Shown here: piece after piece, positions 11,271-23,790 of the stretch
Numbering within the stretch: position 1 is the first letter of the stretch
Layout of the letters: the number at the start of each line of letters is the position of its first letter
Assembly (NCBI RefSeq): GCF_000471905.2
Contig: NW_006499435.1
Location: 1,938,153 to 2,002,152 of the forward strand
Direction: 5' to 3'
Length of the DNA: 64,000 bases
From: Amborella trichopoda
Taxonomy: Eukaryota > Streptophyta > Magnoliopsida > Amborellales > Amborellaceae
Translations under genes and position numbers: made by a program
Notes under the pieces: generated by a model
Told to the model about the DNA's origin: nothing
Seen by the model: only the letters and a program-made list of their open reading frames with translations
Database searches by the model: none

Positions 11271-12441
11271 ATCTTAATCATTATGAGAAGATGGACGCTC
11301 CAAAGCCATGAATCTTGGATGCAAAAAATGATATGATTTGGAGAGTTGCCCTATTTGTACAAGACTTGATGGATTCTTTTTTTCTCGATTTTTGGTGAAG
11401 AAGAGCACACAAGTTATGCATCATGTTCAGTTCTTGCGTGCTGTAAATAATTAATTTTTGCTAAGATTTGTTCTTATTTATTTCATTTATTCTTTATACT
11501 GAGTTGGTGTTGTCATTGTTTTGAAGCTATAGAAAATGTAAATGTGAGCAATTTCTCTCATGTGTACATACCACGGCCAAATTTGTGCTTAAATTCATGT
11601 ATTCAAAATAAATGAATTTTTATGATGTGCAAATATGTATATGGATGGAGTGTGAGTTTATGAAATTTTGATATTTTGATTATTTATAGTCATTTAATAA
11701 ATTATTTTATTTCCATTATGCGACTCTCTCTCTATCTCTGTCACAACATACCATGCACTGTCGCTATATGGTAGATCCCGTCCCGTGGGGCATCACGGTC
11801 CGTTCAATTAATGGATGGTAGAGACTAACAAAAAGTACACGAATGTCATTTGGAATTACAGTTAATCTCTACTGCCATCACTGGGCATGGATGGTGGATG
11901 GCCAGAAGTCGATCTCACGAAATTGCTAATCAATTTTGAGAAATTTATAAAACTACATTTTAGATTTGAATTATTTAACATGTTACATATATTTTTTATC
12001 TAATTTCACATAGGTCATTTTTCTTGTCAAATTTCTAATAGCATAATAATGGGTTCTGAAATTGCGCCTAAGATAAAAAGTCAAATGGTTCAAATTTGCG
12101 GTGTATTTTGATAAATTTCCGTAGACTTTTGCGCATGTATTTGACGTTTACAGTTAGAGGGTAACAACCATTTTACCTGAGGTATAAAATACAAAATAGA
12201 ACATGTGTAAAGAAGAATACTTTTAATATTAACCCTTATATTTTGTCTAGATTTTTTTAAAAATCTCTCTGGTTTTCTCTCATTGAGATTGTATCCCTTA
12301 AATCTTGAACAAAAAGTTCATATAGGTTACAACTTTATACTATTAGAAAAGGTTACATAGAAATCTAAAGAACCATACAAATAATATTGAGTAAAATAAA
12401 AACAGAAATAAAATTTACTTTGTGGATTAAGTATTTAAAAG
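11271..12441. other. Intergenic, ELOF1 3' side
   Basis: Probably the ELOF1 3' untranslated region for the first few hundred bases, then AT-rich sequence. It contains a short duplication of the ELOF1 tail: 'ACGCTCCAAAGCC.TGAATCTT' occurs at 11256 and again at 11292. No gene is visible. Confidence 0.45.
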
Positions 12442-12940
12442 TGGGTGTGGTTTGTACAAGGCTGAAGCGCTAAACAATCAAAGTAAGGCGCATTCTCAAA
12501 TAGTGTCAAATTATATTATTTTAGTATCAGAAATAGTTTTTATGGCCTGAAAATTCATTTTCATCTCTAATTGTAAAATTTAAAAATTTAAAAATAGTAA
12601 AGATCAAACAGATCTATGAACACTTGAAAATTAACGGTCTAGATAATACATTACAAGATGTACTATTTACAAAACTTGAAATCAATTCTTTCTCATGTCT
12701 ATACAATTTGAGGTCGAGACGATCAAGTTCAAACTTTTTCAGCATCAAAACAACCTCATCCAATGAATTTTTGAGGTGCGCCTTAATTGGATGGCTTAGA
12801 GCCTCACCCTTAGATAAACTTTTTAGTATATTCGAAAAGAGGTCGAGATGATTGAATTGGGGGTTTCTCAACATCAAAACAACTTATTCCAATGAATTTT
12901 TAAAGTATGCCGGTTAAGGGGGCCTCACCCTTATATAAAC
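12442..12940. mobile_element. MITE family A, copy with partially duplicated right end
   Basis: Left end GTGGGTGTGGTTTGTACAAGG. The right-end segment occurs twice: 'CAACATCAAAACAAC ... GCCTCACCC' closes at about 12820 and again at 12940 with TTATATAAAC. Local repeat duplication or two nested ends would both explain this. Confidence 0.6.
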
Positions 12941-13300
12941 TTTTCGTATATTTCTCAATAGGAGCATTGCGCATGGCACGTGCAATTTGTTAGTAATATT
13001 AACATTTTAAAAATTGCATCAGTGTTTTGGTCACTGCCGTACTCTTGAACTCTGAGAGAGCGAGATGATTCCTGTGTGGGCAGGGCAGTGCAGGGCAGTG
13101 GCCAAATACATGCACCCTGAAACCACATCTACCCCTCTTCACTGGTCGATCAAATCCTCATGAATTAACCTAAATTCTTGAGGAATCAGTGGCTCTTGTG
13201 CCAAAAATAACTAAACGCCTTGGAAGCAAATGAGAAGGATTTTTTGAAAGGTTTATCAAGCCATAAAAATGATCAAAGCTATGAAAGGTAATCACATTGA

Positions 13301-16300
13301 TCAAAATAACATGTCTTCACAATCAGCCAGAAGCTCATCAATCTGCTCATCAGTCCAATTTGCCACTGAAAAGTTTGTTACAGACTTCCCAGTCACTCCA
13401 TGCTCAGTCCTGGCTGATATCGTATTATCAAGCCTAGCAAAGGTGCATCTCTGATTAGGGGCTTCGACTGCATTTACATGACTTCTTTGTGGAGACTTGA
13501 TGGGGTTTGGAGAGTGACATTCAGCTTGATCAGTCTTGTGACCTGCTGTGCATAAATTCTCTCCCCTTACTCTTGAAGTCTCTGTTGCTTCAGTTTCCAT
13601 GGTTGGACAGTGAAGGTCAGCTCGATTGTTCACTTGACCTTGGTTTGGTGTCCATGATTTGTCTCTCATCTCTCTTGACGTCTCTGCTACTACGGTTTGC
13701 ACAGCTGGTGCAGCTGGAAATTATTTAAAGCCAAGAACAGACTAAACTTTTTTGTGAAGCTAAAAGAAGAACCTTATCCTTTTTATCAGAAATTCTTAAT
13801 AAATTGTGACAAAATGAGGGGAAGATAGGAAGAGATAGAAGGTCAAGGTTGGGAAGTATTACCTGAGGTTGTGCATCTGACTGCATAGGCAGGAGCTGCT
13901 TGTTTGGGAGGTGGCTCACTTTCTTTACTGAAGACCTGTTGAAGCACAAACCCGATTTGCATCGATTGAATTTTAGATATTATCCCAAGTAAAACTTCCC
14001 TCTTATTCTGAGAAAAAAAAAAAAAAATATTCAGGACCCTAGGCCTTTTGGAATGGGGATAGCTTATCTCAGGGATCAAATCTCACCAGCATTCGAGAAT
14101 TCGGCCCAGTTATTCGGCCTCACTAGGAGCCGAGGCAAGTTTCACCCCCCGTTTTCATCTCTCTCTCTCTACCCAGCAGAGTCTCTCTTTAAATGATCCC
14201 TCCCCCAAATATAGTTCCTGCTTTTTCTGATTTTTTTTGGAATTATTGGGATTTTTATTTTCTTTTTTCTTGCTTTTATTTTAAAGGAATTTTCATGCCA
14301 GTACACAATTCAGGTGAGTCCACTTGGACTCGCTTGAGTTACTTAGCTCGAGCATGGCCTGAGTCCCAGACCAAGCATAGTATTTAAACCTTGATTATCA
14401 TGCTTAACTATAAGAGATATTGAACAGAAAAAAACGAAAAACAAAAATGTGCTCTATCAGTTATTATCACGAAAACCATATCAGTTTGTTCTCTGAAAAT
14501 TCTTGTTAAGAGGAAAGAAAATTAGAAAGGGTGCGCCACTCAGAAGAAAACATTAGTGGGTTTCAGAAAGATAGGCATACTGAATTCGCAGGATTGTGTA
14601 GCTTGCATTATTTCAGAAATGACAATAATGGCTCTTATCTTTCAGGTACTTGCATCATAACTATGCTCAGGATGCATTCCTGCCACTTTTTTTTTTGGGT
14701 AGTTCAGGGGTGGTAATTGGACTTGGTGTTGTTATAATCAACAACTAACCAATTAAGCCAAAGACTTTTGAAATAGTAACTATCCAAAAAGAAAACATCC
14801 AAATGGTTGTACTTTTTCTTTACTCCTTGTAAAACTGGTTTCAAACCCAAACTAATTGTCCCCAACCACTAACCAAGAGGCTGAACCCCTTCAATATGGT
14901 TTAATGTGTCAAACGTAAAGAAGAAATTCAAATTATAGTAAATTCATGCATCAAGATAACAACAGATGATAAAACACACCTTCTTCACATTGTTCAATGT
15001 TATGTTCAAATAATGTGTGGCTCGAGCAGGAGAGAAGACCACGACCTGCAAAAATGATCCTTTAGAAAGAAGTGTACAGTATGTTGGCTCATGCTAGAGG
15101 TTGGCCAGGTTCAGCAAAAGTTGCCTTGATGCATAAATAATCGGTTACGTAGTCTATAACATGTAAATAAAGAACAATCTAGATTTCACACCAAGCATTC
15201 ATAAGAAGTGTTTTAGGGCAAGGAGGCAGGATGAGACCTAGACGAGCTGTGCCCAGCACAGGTACAAGGTATCAAATTCCTCATGTCAAGAAGAACAAGA
15301 TTCAGAAACACTGATATATTATAAGAGACAACAAAACCCAGCATAGTTTACTAATATTCCATATCATGATGAGTAGCCAAAACATAAGTTATGCCTTGTT
15401 TGAATTAATGTGGATTTTCAAAGTTCATAAGTCCATATATATATATCAATGAGAAAGAAGAAGAAATCCGAAAAAAAGTGCCTATCTGTGCTTCGAAAAA
15501 AGTACAGAACCCAAACAGAAGAATCCATGAAACATAGGATAAGCTTTTCATCCATAGGTAAATGTAATAGAAGTTGAGGGGTGGTAAATTGTGCAAGGGT
15601 TGAAGGGCATAGAAGGTTAATTCGTGGGTGCATGCAAACAAAACTACTTTTTAGATATGGATCCAAGAGGGGTTAGGACTCAGGTTGGAGATGGAACATA
15701 ATAGGTTTTGGGGAAACTTGAATGATGGGGAAGGTAGTCTCATGTGGAAGTTATCCATGTCGGTTCATGTAGTTTTGGACAGTAAGGTCCATATCATACT
15801 TTCGGAGGAGAAGAGGAAAAGTTGTGTGGTGCAGACAGAGAAAAATCCATTTTTGAGGTAGCAGGATGAAAAAGAGGAGAGTAAAGGTGGCAATGGGCCA
15901 AGCAGCCCAAACCCACTAAAAGCCCAGGCCCGGGCTAGGACCAGCAGATCATGGCTTCCCCACCCAAATCTTAGACCTTCCAATGGGCCTGGCTCTGATT
16001 GGGATGAAAGCCTATAGTAATGATCCTTATAAAAAAATTTAGGGAGGTCTAGTGTATCAATCTGAACAATAGGTCCATATTTGGTGGAACAAAGCAGGCA
16101 GGTTAAGATCGCTTTTACTGAACCAAATGGCCTCCAAAGATTCTATTTAGGGCAAACCTTAAGGCCTTTGATGAACACAAGATCTTTACAACCTCTTACA
16201 TTAACCCGTAACTCTTGAGTCTAAAAGGAGTATGTTAATGAAGAAAGTGTCTCTTAGGCTTCGGCTTAGTTGGAGACGTATCATTTTGGGTGAGGGAGGT

Positions 16301-18925
16301 CATGGGTTCAAACACTCGCAGTCTGTCGCAAAAAGCCCAAACAAGCTGACCTAGCCCATATGTGTGTGTGTACTAGAGAATGAAGCAATCTATCACGCGG
16401 AGGGGGATAGCATATCTTATAATGTATATCATAGAAGATTACATTATCAAAAAAAAAAAACGAATTGTAGAACTTTGAACACATCTAAAACCATAGATAT
16501 GGATGAAGAGGAACTATCTTTAAGCACTTAGTGGAACCTATTCCACAAATGAAATAAAAGAGCCAAATGCCAATCCTCAACTTGTTTGACATTGGGAAAG
16601 GCAGAAAAAAGTAAGCATGCAAAAGCATTTCACAAGCGTCCAGTTTAAGATGGCAAGTATGGCTAGGTCTGGGAACATTGCAAAAAAATTATTCTTTAGA
16701 CATGTGATTAATTATTAAAAAGAAAAATAAAAAATAACATTTAAGACAAATAACATAATGCAAGATTCATGACAATATAAAACCTGGTTGAGGATTACAA
16801 CAGATCCAACTGATATATCCCATCTGGCTTCATCGTTTGTAAGAACTTTGTGATGGATGCAACCAACTATTGTCCCCGTTGGATCCTGAAATGGAGTTTC
16901 TGATATAAAATCAGTTCTTCTGAAATTATCTTTTCAACATTGATGCGTCAGTCAAACCATAGAAATTTTGAGTTTCCAGGTTGTATTGTCTGAAATATGT
17001 GAACTCTTACCTTTAGAGTAACAATCATATCCCCAAAGCCATTCGATTTGCAAGATTTGATGATACCCACAACCTAAACACCAATCACAAAGTTGAAACG
17101 GTAAAAATCAAGATTTCAAAGAATAAAGATGCTCTACTACATGGATAGCTCCTCCATCCACCCATAAGAAAGAAAAGGATGACTGCAAAATATAGTTTTG
17201 GGCTCAATTACCTGGGGCACACGATCGATGTTCCGTCGCATCTCGATGGAGCTTATAGTTGACCTCAAATCAAATCCATCCATCCCTAAAGGAATTCATG
17301 AAAAGGAATAGTATAAATTACTAAATTACAATTATCATCACGTTAACTATCAAAAATAAAGCAAATGGAAAACAGTATCCCAAAAATTACTGATCTCAAT
17401 AATTTGATATTTAGAATTAACCAAAAAGAAAACCTGAAACAATTCCTTAGTTTTTGTATAGCAACACTGTGTAATCTTCCCACCCCAAATCCTAATGGTA
17501 TGGGGCCATTGATCATGACCTCATAGTAGTGAATATGAATCCCTTATCATCTCTCCTATCGTCCAATTGCAATCATCATAGACAGTTAGGCAAAGGGAAA
17601 TGTAAAATGAGAAGAGAAAAAAAGAAGCTATGTTTCAAACTTGCAACCCTGTCAACCAGGCAAAGAAAACACGAATTTCCTATCATTTCTAAGCTCTCTT
17701 GTGGTAACCCAATGGAATCCCTTCTCTCCATACCTGAGGATCTACATTTTCAATGACAATATCATGTATCAGCAAATAATCATTATAAAAATTTCAGAGG
17801 TAAAGTGACAATAGAAAGCTATTCAATCTCAAATAAGAATCCACTGCTTCTTCTCTATTTTTTAGCCAAAAGAACTACAGAGCAAATTAGTAACCAAAAC
17901 ACAACCCCTGAAAATCCCAAATACGTTCCACATTATCAAAGATAAGAACCAGATAGCACGTAATAAATAATATTGTATAAAACTATAAGAATAAGAAACC
18001 CACAATCCAAATTTCCAACACACTAACAAAGGAAAAAGACTAAAACATATGGAACTACAATTCACATACGAATGGATGAATCCAATTAAAGGAGAACATT
18101 AGAAAAAGAAAAGAAAAAGACAACAACATAAGAATACTAGCAGAAGTGAAATTTTCCACCAAAACACCAAGAATAAATGTTCGTACCTGTGCACCCATTT
18201 TCTCTTCTGATAAAATCCATAGCACATAGCCAAGAATTCCTCTGGAAATCAATATCATCTCCAACAGAAATACCTAAAGATCTCCCATTTCCACATTGAG
18301 AACCAGTAAAAGAAACATTATCACTTCTAAAATTGTTGTCATGCATAGCCGATTGAATAGCCCCAGCTGGTCCGGGAATTGGACGAGAAAGCCTATTTGA
18401 ACCTCGAAAAACCCTAATTTCTTCAACAGGGTCATCGAAATTGTCCTGTGAATTACTCTGATATTGGTCATTTTGGGACAAAGAAGCAGCAATCCTGTAA
18501 CTTCCATGAATCGGCCCAGAAACCCCACTTGAACTCAGAGGAGCCCTAATTTCTTTGACTGAAACATTTAAATTGCTTTGTGAATTTCTATCACACTGCT
18601 CATTTTCAAATAAAGAAGCAACTTGAAAGGAGGGTCCAGGAGTTGCACTCGAAACCCTGACTGAACTCTGCGAGACCCTAGTTTTCTCAGAAAAAACATC
18701 TAACTCTTCATTTCTTGTGATTTGGGAATTCTCAGATAATGGAATCCTGGACTGGTTTGAATTAGAGCAGGGTACGAGAGGTGGCATGGAACTTGAAAGA
18801 GAGAAAATTGGATCTCTTTGAGAAGTGAAGTTGGGTATCTGAGAAGAGTCCATGACTTGATTTTTGGGTCGAAATAAGGTTTGAAGGTCTGAATCATCCA
18901 CGTCCAGAGCTTCCCAAGTCGCCAT
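13301..18925 (-). CDS. HROB: HROB-like homologous recombination OB-fold protein
   Basis: Seven exons on the minus strand: 18925-18187, 17285-17212, 17073-17011, 16885-16784, 15045-14980, 13935-13863 and 13713-13301; phases close to 509 residues. The N-terminus MATWEALDVDDSDLQTL and a long low-complexity region (residues 1-240) precede an OB-fold-type block from about residue 265 to 355: RVPQVVGIIKSC, DPTGTIVGCIHHKVL, DISVGSVVILNQVVVFSPAR and HYLNITLNNV. This is the conserved core of C17orf53/HROB proteins. In animals HROB recruits the MCM8-MCM9 helicase to support DNA synthesis during homologous recombination, and plants have MCM8. The C-terminus ends WTDEQIDELLADCEDMLF, an acidic helix of a kind that can be an interaction motif. 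The distal half is duplicated at 1-3207. Start chosen because the opening is conserved and no upstream in-frame ATG is convincing. Confidence 0.87.
14687..14899 (-). mobile_element. SINE-like insertion in HROB intron 5
   Basis: Same element as 1101-1318, with a shorter terminal T run on the plus strand (about 10 bases). Shared position shows it was present before the segment was duplicated. Confidence 0.4.
16254..16380 (+). mobile_element. tRNA-like SINE head fragment in HROB intron 4
   Basis: Box-A-like CTTAGTTGGAGACG and box-B-like GGGTTCAAACAC as in 2664-2760, followed here by CAGTCTGTCGCAAAAAGCCC, which the other copy has lost. The longer form is likely ancestral. Confidence 0.35.
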
Positions 18926-19304
18926 TTTCGTAGGCCTCGAAGCTCGAATAACTCACATGGCCCGATCTCTCTCGATTTCAATATGAGAACGAAATTTCAG
19001 CGCGCAATGATATGCAGATCGAAATTTCGGACGTTATCCGGAATTTTGAGTGAAGTTTTCGCCTGCGAAAAGCAAAAGCGAAAAGATACTCTGCTCCTGC
19101 AGGAGTATACGTTCCATTTGATCCCGTGGGTAACTAATTATTAACCGAAAACTAGTTTTTTCTTGACAATGTTACATAGGAATCCAACTTGAGAAGTTGG
19201 ACCATTAAAACCTAGCTTCTACCGACTTGATCCAAGCCTGTCTCCTAAATTTTGGAGGTGTAACCTCTTGGGATCTCAAAAAATTGTTATTTTTGGGTGT
19301 CGTT
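18926..19304. other. HROB 5' flank
   Basis: Short GC-richer stretch upstream of the HROB start, presumably leader and promoter. No clear TATA box was seen on the minus strand. Confidence 0.4.
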
Positions 19305-19666
19305 TGAATAGAGCTAAAGCTCTAAGCAATCAAAGTAAAGCATACCTTCCAATAGTATCAAGAAATGTAGTTTTAATGTTAAAACTCTTTGTGATAGCCT
19401 TAAAATATATTTTTATTTTTAATTATAAAATTTAAAATTTAAAAAACAGTGTAGATCGAGCATATCTATGGAAACTTGAAAATCTTGAAAAAAATTGAAA
19501 AGACGCACTATTTACAATACTTGAAATCTTTTTTTTTTCTTCTGTCCACACATCTTGATATCGAGATGATCAATTTGAGGATATTTGGGTTCAAAACAAC
19601 CTCTCGTAGCAAAAATTTTGATGTGGGTTCTAATTTGATTGTTTAGAGCCTTGGCTTTGTATAAAC
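19305..19666. mobile_element. MITE family A, copy upstream of HROB
   Basis: Left end GGGTGTCGTTTGAATAGAGC and 'CTCTAAGCAATCAAAGT'; right end TTGATTGTTTAGAGCCTTGG then CTTTGTATAAAC. It closely resembles the truncated copy at 3208-3553 at the HROB breakpoint. Confidence 0.65.
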
Positions 19667-22600
19667 TTTTTCCATGTTTTTTTTTTTGTTGCTTGAAATA
19701 ATGTGAAAGAAAGTCCAGATTTCAGAGGACGATATGGAGGCGTTGAAAACTCAACATCCATATGTTTTGTTAGAAAATAATTATTCTTAGTGGAAGTTAA
19801 AACCTCAAATAAAAAAGGAGCTAGTGTACAGTGTACTCCCATGGGAGCATGCTGTTGATGCTCGAAAAGTTCACGAGTTAACATTATCAAAAGTTCGGGA
19901 AATTTTCAAAAAAAATACGTACTGCGTTGATCTATTGACCATGAAGACTCTATGGTTATGGGTGTCTCAACCGTCCATTAGCCGATTGGACGTGATGGAT
20001 GGAGAGATTGGCCTGAAGTGCCGCTTGCCTCGGGTTATGTCCATATTAGTCCAAGTCTTGCGGGTGTTAATGGGCCAGTGCTAGTTCCTCGGACTATCAG
20101 GCCAGACTCCGTTGGGGTAGGTCTGGGCCACATGCTAATGCCCACAGGCCAAGCTAGGACCGTATGGCCGAACCAGCTTCAAAGCTTTTTAAAGTATATA
20201 ATACATTCTTTTTCATATTTATATAGGTTCCAATGGGCCTTGCCCGTGTTTTTGGGCCATGGTGGGGCTGAAGCATAACTATCATGAAATTGGATTGGGC
20301 TGGAAACCGAATTTTCGGGCCTGGGTTGAACTAGGACTGCAAGACACTAGTCCAAGAGAGGCTCATACCAGGGCTGCTCTGCCCAAACCTGGGCTGTTAA
20401 ACAGCCATGACCATGATTCTCTAGGTTCACGTGGATACTGCATACCTTCCCAAACCAAAAATTCAACCCTCGATGAATTTCAATAATTTTGAACCCGAGA
20501 TTGAGATTATCTTTTACAAATAGATTGTATGTTATGAAGCTATTTGTATTTGGTATAAGTAGGTCACGAACATCTCTAACATTTAGATGTAAAATTCAAA
20601 ATTGTGAAACGCTTCGCAAAGTTTTTTAAAAAAATCTAAAACTTTTAGAGAAAATGTACAAAGTCGTATTGTATACTCTCACGCGGCAAGGGTATATATC
20701 AATATAGCGTATTCCCCTTGGGTTTTTATACGAAATTGAGAAATCCAATTAGAATCACAGGATGAGTATTTTGGAATGAAAAAAATTGATTTTATTTTAT
20801 TGTACATTTAGATCATCTCCTAGTGAAGCAAATTCAAAACTTAGGATATTATTTTTGTTTTGAACGCTTAGCTCTGTTTGATAGGCCCACAATATTAAGA
20901 TATTTTAAGATATTGCAAGATCTTGAAGTTCCCAAATGTTTGATAACACAAAATAAATTACATAATATTTGAATATAACCCAAAAAACATAATCCAAAAA
21001 AAAAACAGTTTTGACTTGAATTTGGAAAATTTAGAAAAGCACTAACTTGCACGTTTGCCTTTCTCCGTCAAAATATTGGTGCCCGAATGTTACCACTCTC
21101 ATGTCAAAAATTTAGCCTCCCTCCTCTTTATAAGGTGGAAAGTGGGACACCTTCATGGTGGAAGTGGATGCGTCTTTATCTCCAATTCAACGATGCGTCT
21201 CTCCCAAATTCAACAGGATTTTTTCTCTCTATCTCAAAACCTTTTTCTCTCAGGTTTATTGGTTTTAAAAAAATCTTTTTTTTTTTTAAAACGCATACCG
21301 TCATTATAAAGAGCAAGAGACAGAGAGTGAGATTCAATGATACTAAATATTGAGGTAGCTACGAATTCAATACGAAATACGCAGTTTGTTGTCTTTTTTT
21401 ATGCACAGAGAAGTTCAATTAATTTCATATTTTATTGGCATATACAACAAAGTATTTTGGGTGGACTACTATTTTATATATTTGGGTCTTTGTGTTTTCT
21501 TTTAATTAACTGGAATCCTCTAATGAAGGCATTTTTTTGTTTATTTTTCTTTGAAAAATAATGATATACATTGATTCACAGTTCTTGTTATTTATTAATT
21601 AATTATTACGTTTATTATTGTTGTTGTTGTTTCATTTTATGCTCCCAATAAATCTATAATATGTTTTGTGTTGTGACAACACAATAAGCATTGTTGTTAA
21701 ATTTATTAAAAGTTTCAACAAAAAAGTATTACTCTAGTGACAGTAGCAAGGCTATAAAATTATTCTTTAATGGCTCTAATATATCTATACAATAGCCGCA
21801 AATCATAATCCTATATTGTATCATTTTTATTTTTTGACAATCTTGATTTTTTACCTGATTTTTTTCTTTCGAACTTTTGAAATAAAATCGATTTATGTAT
21901 CAATATTTTATTATTCTCCGACTTGCTAACTAGGGACCATAATACCCAGAGCATTGACCATCCGACAAGTCCCAAGGACAATTCCGTGGGTCTTGATAAC
22001 CATGGCCCTCACGTCTCTTTAACTATATTTATGTTTTGGAGTATTTGTTGCTCCATGTGAATAAATTAATTACAGTGCACCCACATGCAACGTGTTCCGC
22101 TTCACAAAAAACGTCCTTTACCATCTTACCTAGGAAGACATAAGATCGAACAATTAATATAAACACTTAAAACATTTCTTCCAAGTAATAAATAACCTTT
22201 GTTCATTCAATGTTTGCGGTGCTCCTTGAGCTGGTCTCCTTGACTTTGACAACTACATTTTGCTTTATCAGCAGGGAAAAATATTAAATGGGTTCTATTA
22301 AAATGCTCTCCCTTTACAAAATTCTAGCTCAATTAGGAATTTAAGATTTTAAACACATTTGAAATCACTCTAGATGCATTTTTACTTTAGATCCATCAAT
22401 TTGCAACTCATAAAGTAGTGCGGAATTGATGATCTACTAGCAATTTAAATGAATTATTAAAATATAATTTTAATATAGTCTATATTTATGATTTTTTTTT
22501 TACAAAAAATCACTTATCCAAATTGAGAATCGTCAAATTAGACCAAATTTGGAAGCTAGCTAAGCAGATTTCCGCCTAGAATTGGGAATCATTCCTAATC

Positions 22601-22984
22601 TCTCCATTTAACCAAAATGCCTATGTTTAATTTGTTATTTAAATTCTAAATTATCAAACAAAGACGCTCTTCTTTCCTCATCTTTTCTCTATGTCTTATT
22701 TCCAAATCCTCTTGCTATATCATTGAATCGGCCTATCCAAATATTTGACTGTCTCATGTCGTTCTATTTGCTTTTAGCAAGTAAATTGAAAGTATATATA
22801 TCTTCTCTACGGCAGGAGAAACATATAAACCTTTCCCAATTGAAAATGAGAATATCATATGCACCTCTTTTGGCCTCAACTCTAACTTTGGCATCACCAT
22901 TGCTTCTCTAACTTTGGCATCACCATTGCTTTTTTAGTCTCAATAAAGGTTGTGTGCGGTTTTTTTACAAGAGATTTTGGATCA
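19667..22984. other. Intergenic, no gene recognised
   Basis: AT-rich overall, with a GC-richer island at about 19970-20410 full of GGGCC/GGCCTGG words. Similar words occur in HROB intron 4 (about 2320-2440 and 15890-16010), and they may be a degraded repeat. Open frames here are short and resemble nothing I know. Confidence 0.45.
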
Positions 22985-23056
22985 AATATATTGTTAGCAT
23001 GCGTAACTTGCCGACCCCAATTAGTTGAAAAAAGCCTTTGAGGATGACGATGATGT
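22985..23056 (+). mobile_element. Au-like SINE 3' tail fragment
   Basis: Contains TTGCCGACCCCAATTAGTTG, then AAAAAGCCTTTGAGGATGACG and GATGATG. This matches the typical plant Au SINE 3' end (GACCCCAA.TAGTTGG..AAGGCTT with simple-repeat tail). The 5' part is not recognisable. Confidence 0.5.
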
Positions 23057-23440
23057 TGCTATCTAACTTTTCTAGCATATACATCATGGTACAATTGCGT
23101 TATCGTCTTTATCAATACGTTATATTACTCTTCTCTGAGTTTAGCTTGTCTTGAGAACAAGTTCTAGGCAGAAATGGTTGGAGTGGTTGGTGTCGCACCA
23201 TAACGTTTAGAATTTCATCATCATCAAATTCCGAGTCATTATAAATAAAAATAAAATTTATTTGGTTTGTAAAACACATGTTTCGTTCCGTCAAACTTTT
23301 ACTGTGTTACTGCGACGTAATTAATCCAACTTTTTTGTTTTTTGAAACTGGCAACGTTAGATGAACGTGTATGCTACTTGGTATGCCCTTCAGACATGTT
23401 TTTGTGTGATATAATTAGCCAACTTATTCATAACTTAATG

Positions 23441-23790
23441 GGTAGGATTTTGGTGCTCCACCAAATTTGGGGATAGATTTTAGATCTAAAAGTTCACAGT
23501 CATGTCAACTCGATCACTGCGGTTGTGAATATATGGGAAAACAAAATTTATTACGAGCCTTAAATAGGTGTATTTTGTAGTTTTAATTAGACCGTTTAAT
23601 TTAGTTGTTTAAAGATCATAATGAGATCTACAGTATTTTTAGAGCTCCAAATTTATAAATTTGAGGCGAAAATAGTATTCCACCAATCTGAAATGTGTTT
23701 CGAATCCTAAATCCCTAAAAAACAAGCAGATGAGTGAACCAACTCAAACGAATACTCCTCCAAAATTGAATATTTTCATTTTATTGAAGA
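23441..23790. repeat. Dispersed repeat family B, copy 1
   Basis: Shares with 34677-34990 and 58604-59730 the ordered words 'GGGGATAGATTTTAGATC', 'TTAGAGCTCCAAATTTATAA', 'TTTGAGGCGAAAATAG' and 'GAAATGTGTTTCGAATCC'. Superfamily is unknown. Confidence 0.5.

Larger units (their letters stand above)
13585..16857. repeat. Large direct repeat, intact partner of 1-3207
   Basis: Spans HROB exon 7 through half of exon 4. It is about 65 bases longer than its partner, owing to short extra segments near 16100, 16325, 16660 and 16765. Homology ends at 16857 within exon 4, at TGATGGA; the left limit is set by the window edge of the other copy. Confidence 0.93.

Noticed and set aside
1-16857. The 3.2-kb direct repeats as LTRs of a retroelement
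   Set aside because: They contain HROB exons and splice sites, have no TG..CA ends, and the sequence between them is ELOF1 and spacer with no retroelement proteins.
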